From NCBI GenBank assembly GCA_035328465.1, contig DAOLIQ010000082.1, positions 1 to 14,350 on the forward strand: 14,350 bases of DNA. Reading direction: 5' to 3'. The DNA comes from JADJEI01 sp035328465 (lineage in GTDB: Bacteria; Bacteroidota; Ignavibacteria; Ignavibacteriales; Ignavibacteriaceae). A program made the position numbers and the translations under genes. Shown piece after piece: positions 14,313-14,350 of the stretch; the stretch's first letter is position 1, and each line of letters begins with the position of its first letter. The notes under the pieces are model-generated. The model saw only the letters and a list, made by a program, of their open reading frames with translations, ran no database searches and was not told the DNA's origin.

Positions 14313-14350
14313 GTATTGGACAGAATACTAAGATAATTTAATGTGTTATT
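14297..14350 (-). CDS. Possible C-terminal end of an upstream gene (partial)
   Basis: From the right edge one minus-strand frame is open for 17 codons (NNTLNYLSILSNTWGTV) to a TAG at 14299-14297, overlapping the 324-residue gene by 16 bases. It could be the tail of an upstream operon gene. It could also be the continuation of the same methylase-like protein in the -1-related frame, since the two frames meet at the GGGG run (14310-14307). It is too short to identify alone. Confidence 0.35.
   Translation of the reverse strand, partial: NNTLNYLSILSNTWGTV

Noticed and set aside
1..14350. CRISPR array, insertion sequence or integrase gene
   Set aside because: No regularly spaced repeats beyond the single 9-base pair, no transposase-like or tyrosine-recombinase protein, and no terminal inverted repeats were seen.

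Overview
The window is AT-rich (about one third G+C by eye) and reads as the distal end of a defence island in an AT-rich bacterium. A Bacteroidota- or Ignavibacteria-like host is my guess from composition and protein style only; no marker gene is present. Every credible gene lies on the minus strand, so transcription runs from high to low coordinates. The genes are packed with gaps of 2 to 28 bases or with overlaps, which fits one long operon entered from beyond the right edge. I see no internal promoter and no obvious terminator.

In transcription order: (1) 14312-13338, the C-terminal specificity-type segment of a large DNA-modification (Eco57I/PglX/DISARM-type) protein, whose upstream part probably continues off the window in another frame; (2) 13335-7342, a 1997-residue DEAD/DEAH helicase with zinc-binding Cys clusters, a DUF1998/MZB module and a C-terminal Vsr-like PD-(D/E)xK-type domain, much like DruE of Druantia; (3) 7327-5273, a long Argonaute whose PIWI catalytic aspartates are missing; (4) 5276-4038, a SIR2-fold protein joined to the Argonaute gene by an ATGA overlap; (5) 4041-3880, a 53-residue coiled-coil protein starting with TTG at a TTGA overlap; (6) 3851-2565, a PLD-like protein with a destroyed HKD motif and a long helical tail; (7) 2539-1994, an intact MESH1/SpoT-type HD hydrolase; (8) 1997-783, a second, divergent SIR2-fold protein joined to (7) by a TTGA overlap; (9) 802-266, an unrecognised 178-residue protein with the strongest Shine-Dalgarno site in the window.

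Positions 1-265 carry no gene but hold the 3' half of a tRNA (22 to about 60) without its 5' half, the usual scar of tyrosine-recombinase integration at a tRNA. Two copies of a 9-base repeat lie next to it. The left edge therefore looks like the boundary between chromosome and island.

Working model (inference): the helicase and modification genes form a Druantia/DISARM-like module. The inactive Argonaute acts as a guide-dependent sensor that triggers the neighbouring SIR2 NADase. A second cassette (degenerate PLD, MESH1-like hydrolase, second SIR2, small terminal protein) adds another nucleotide-directed effector or control arm. I do not recognise this combination of a DruE-like helicase, a long inactive Argonaute, two SIR2 proteins and a MESH1-like hydrolase in one co-directional run as a named system.
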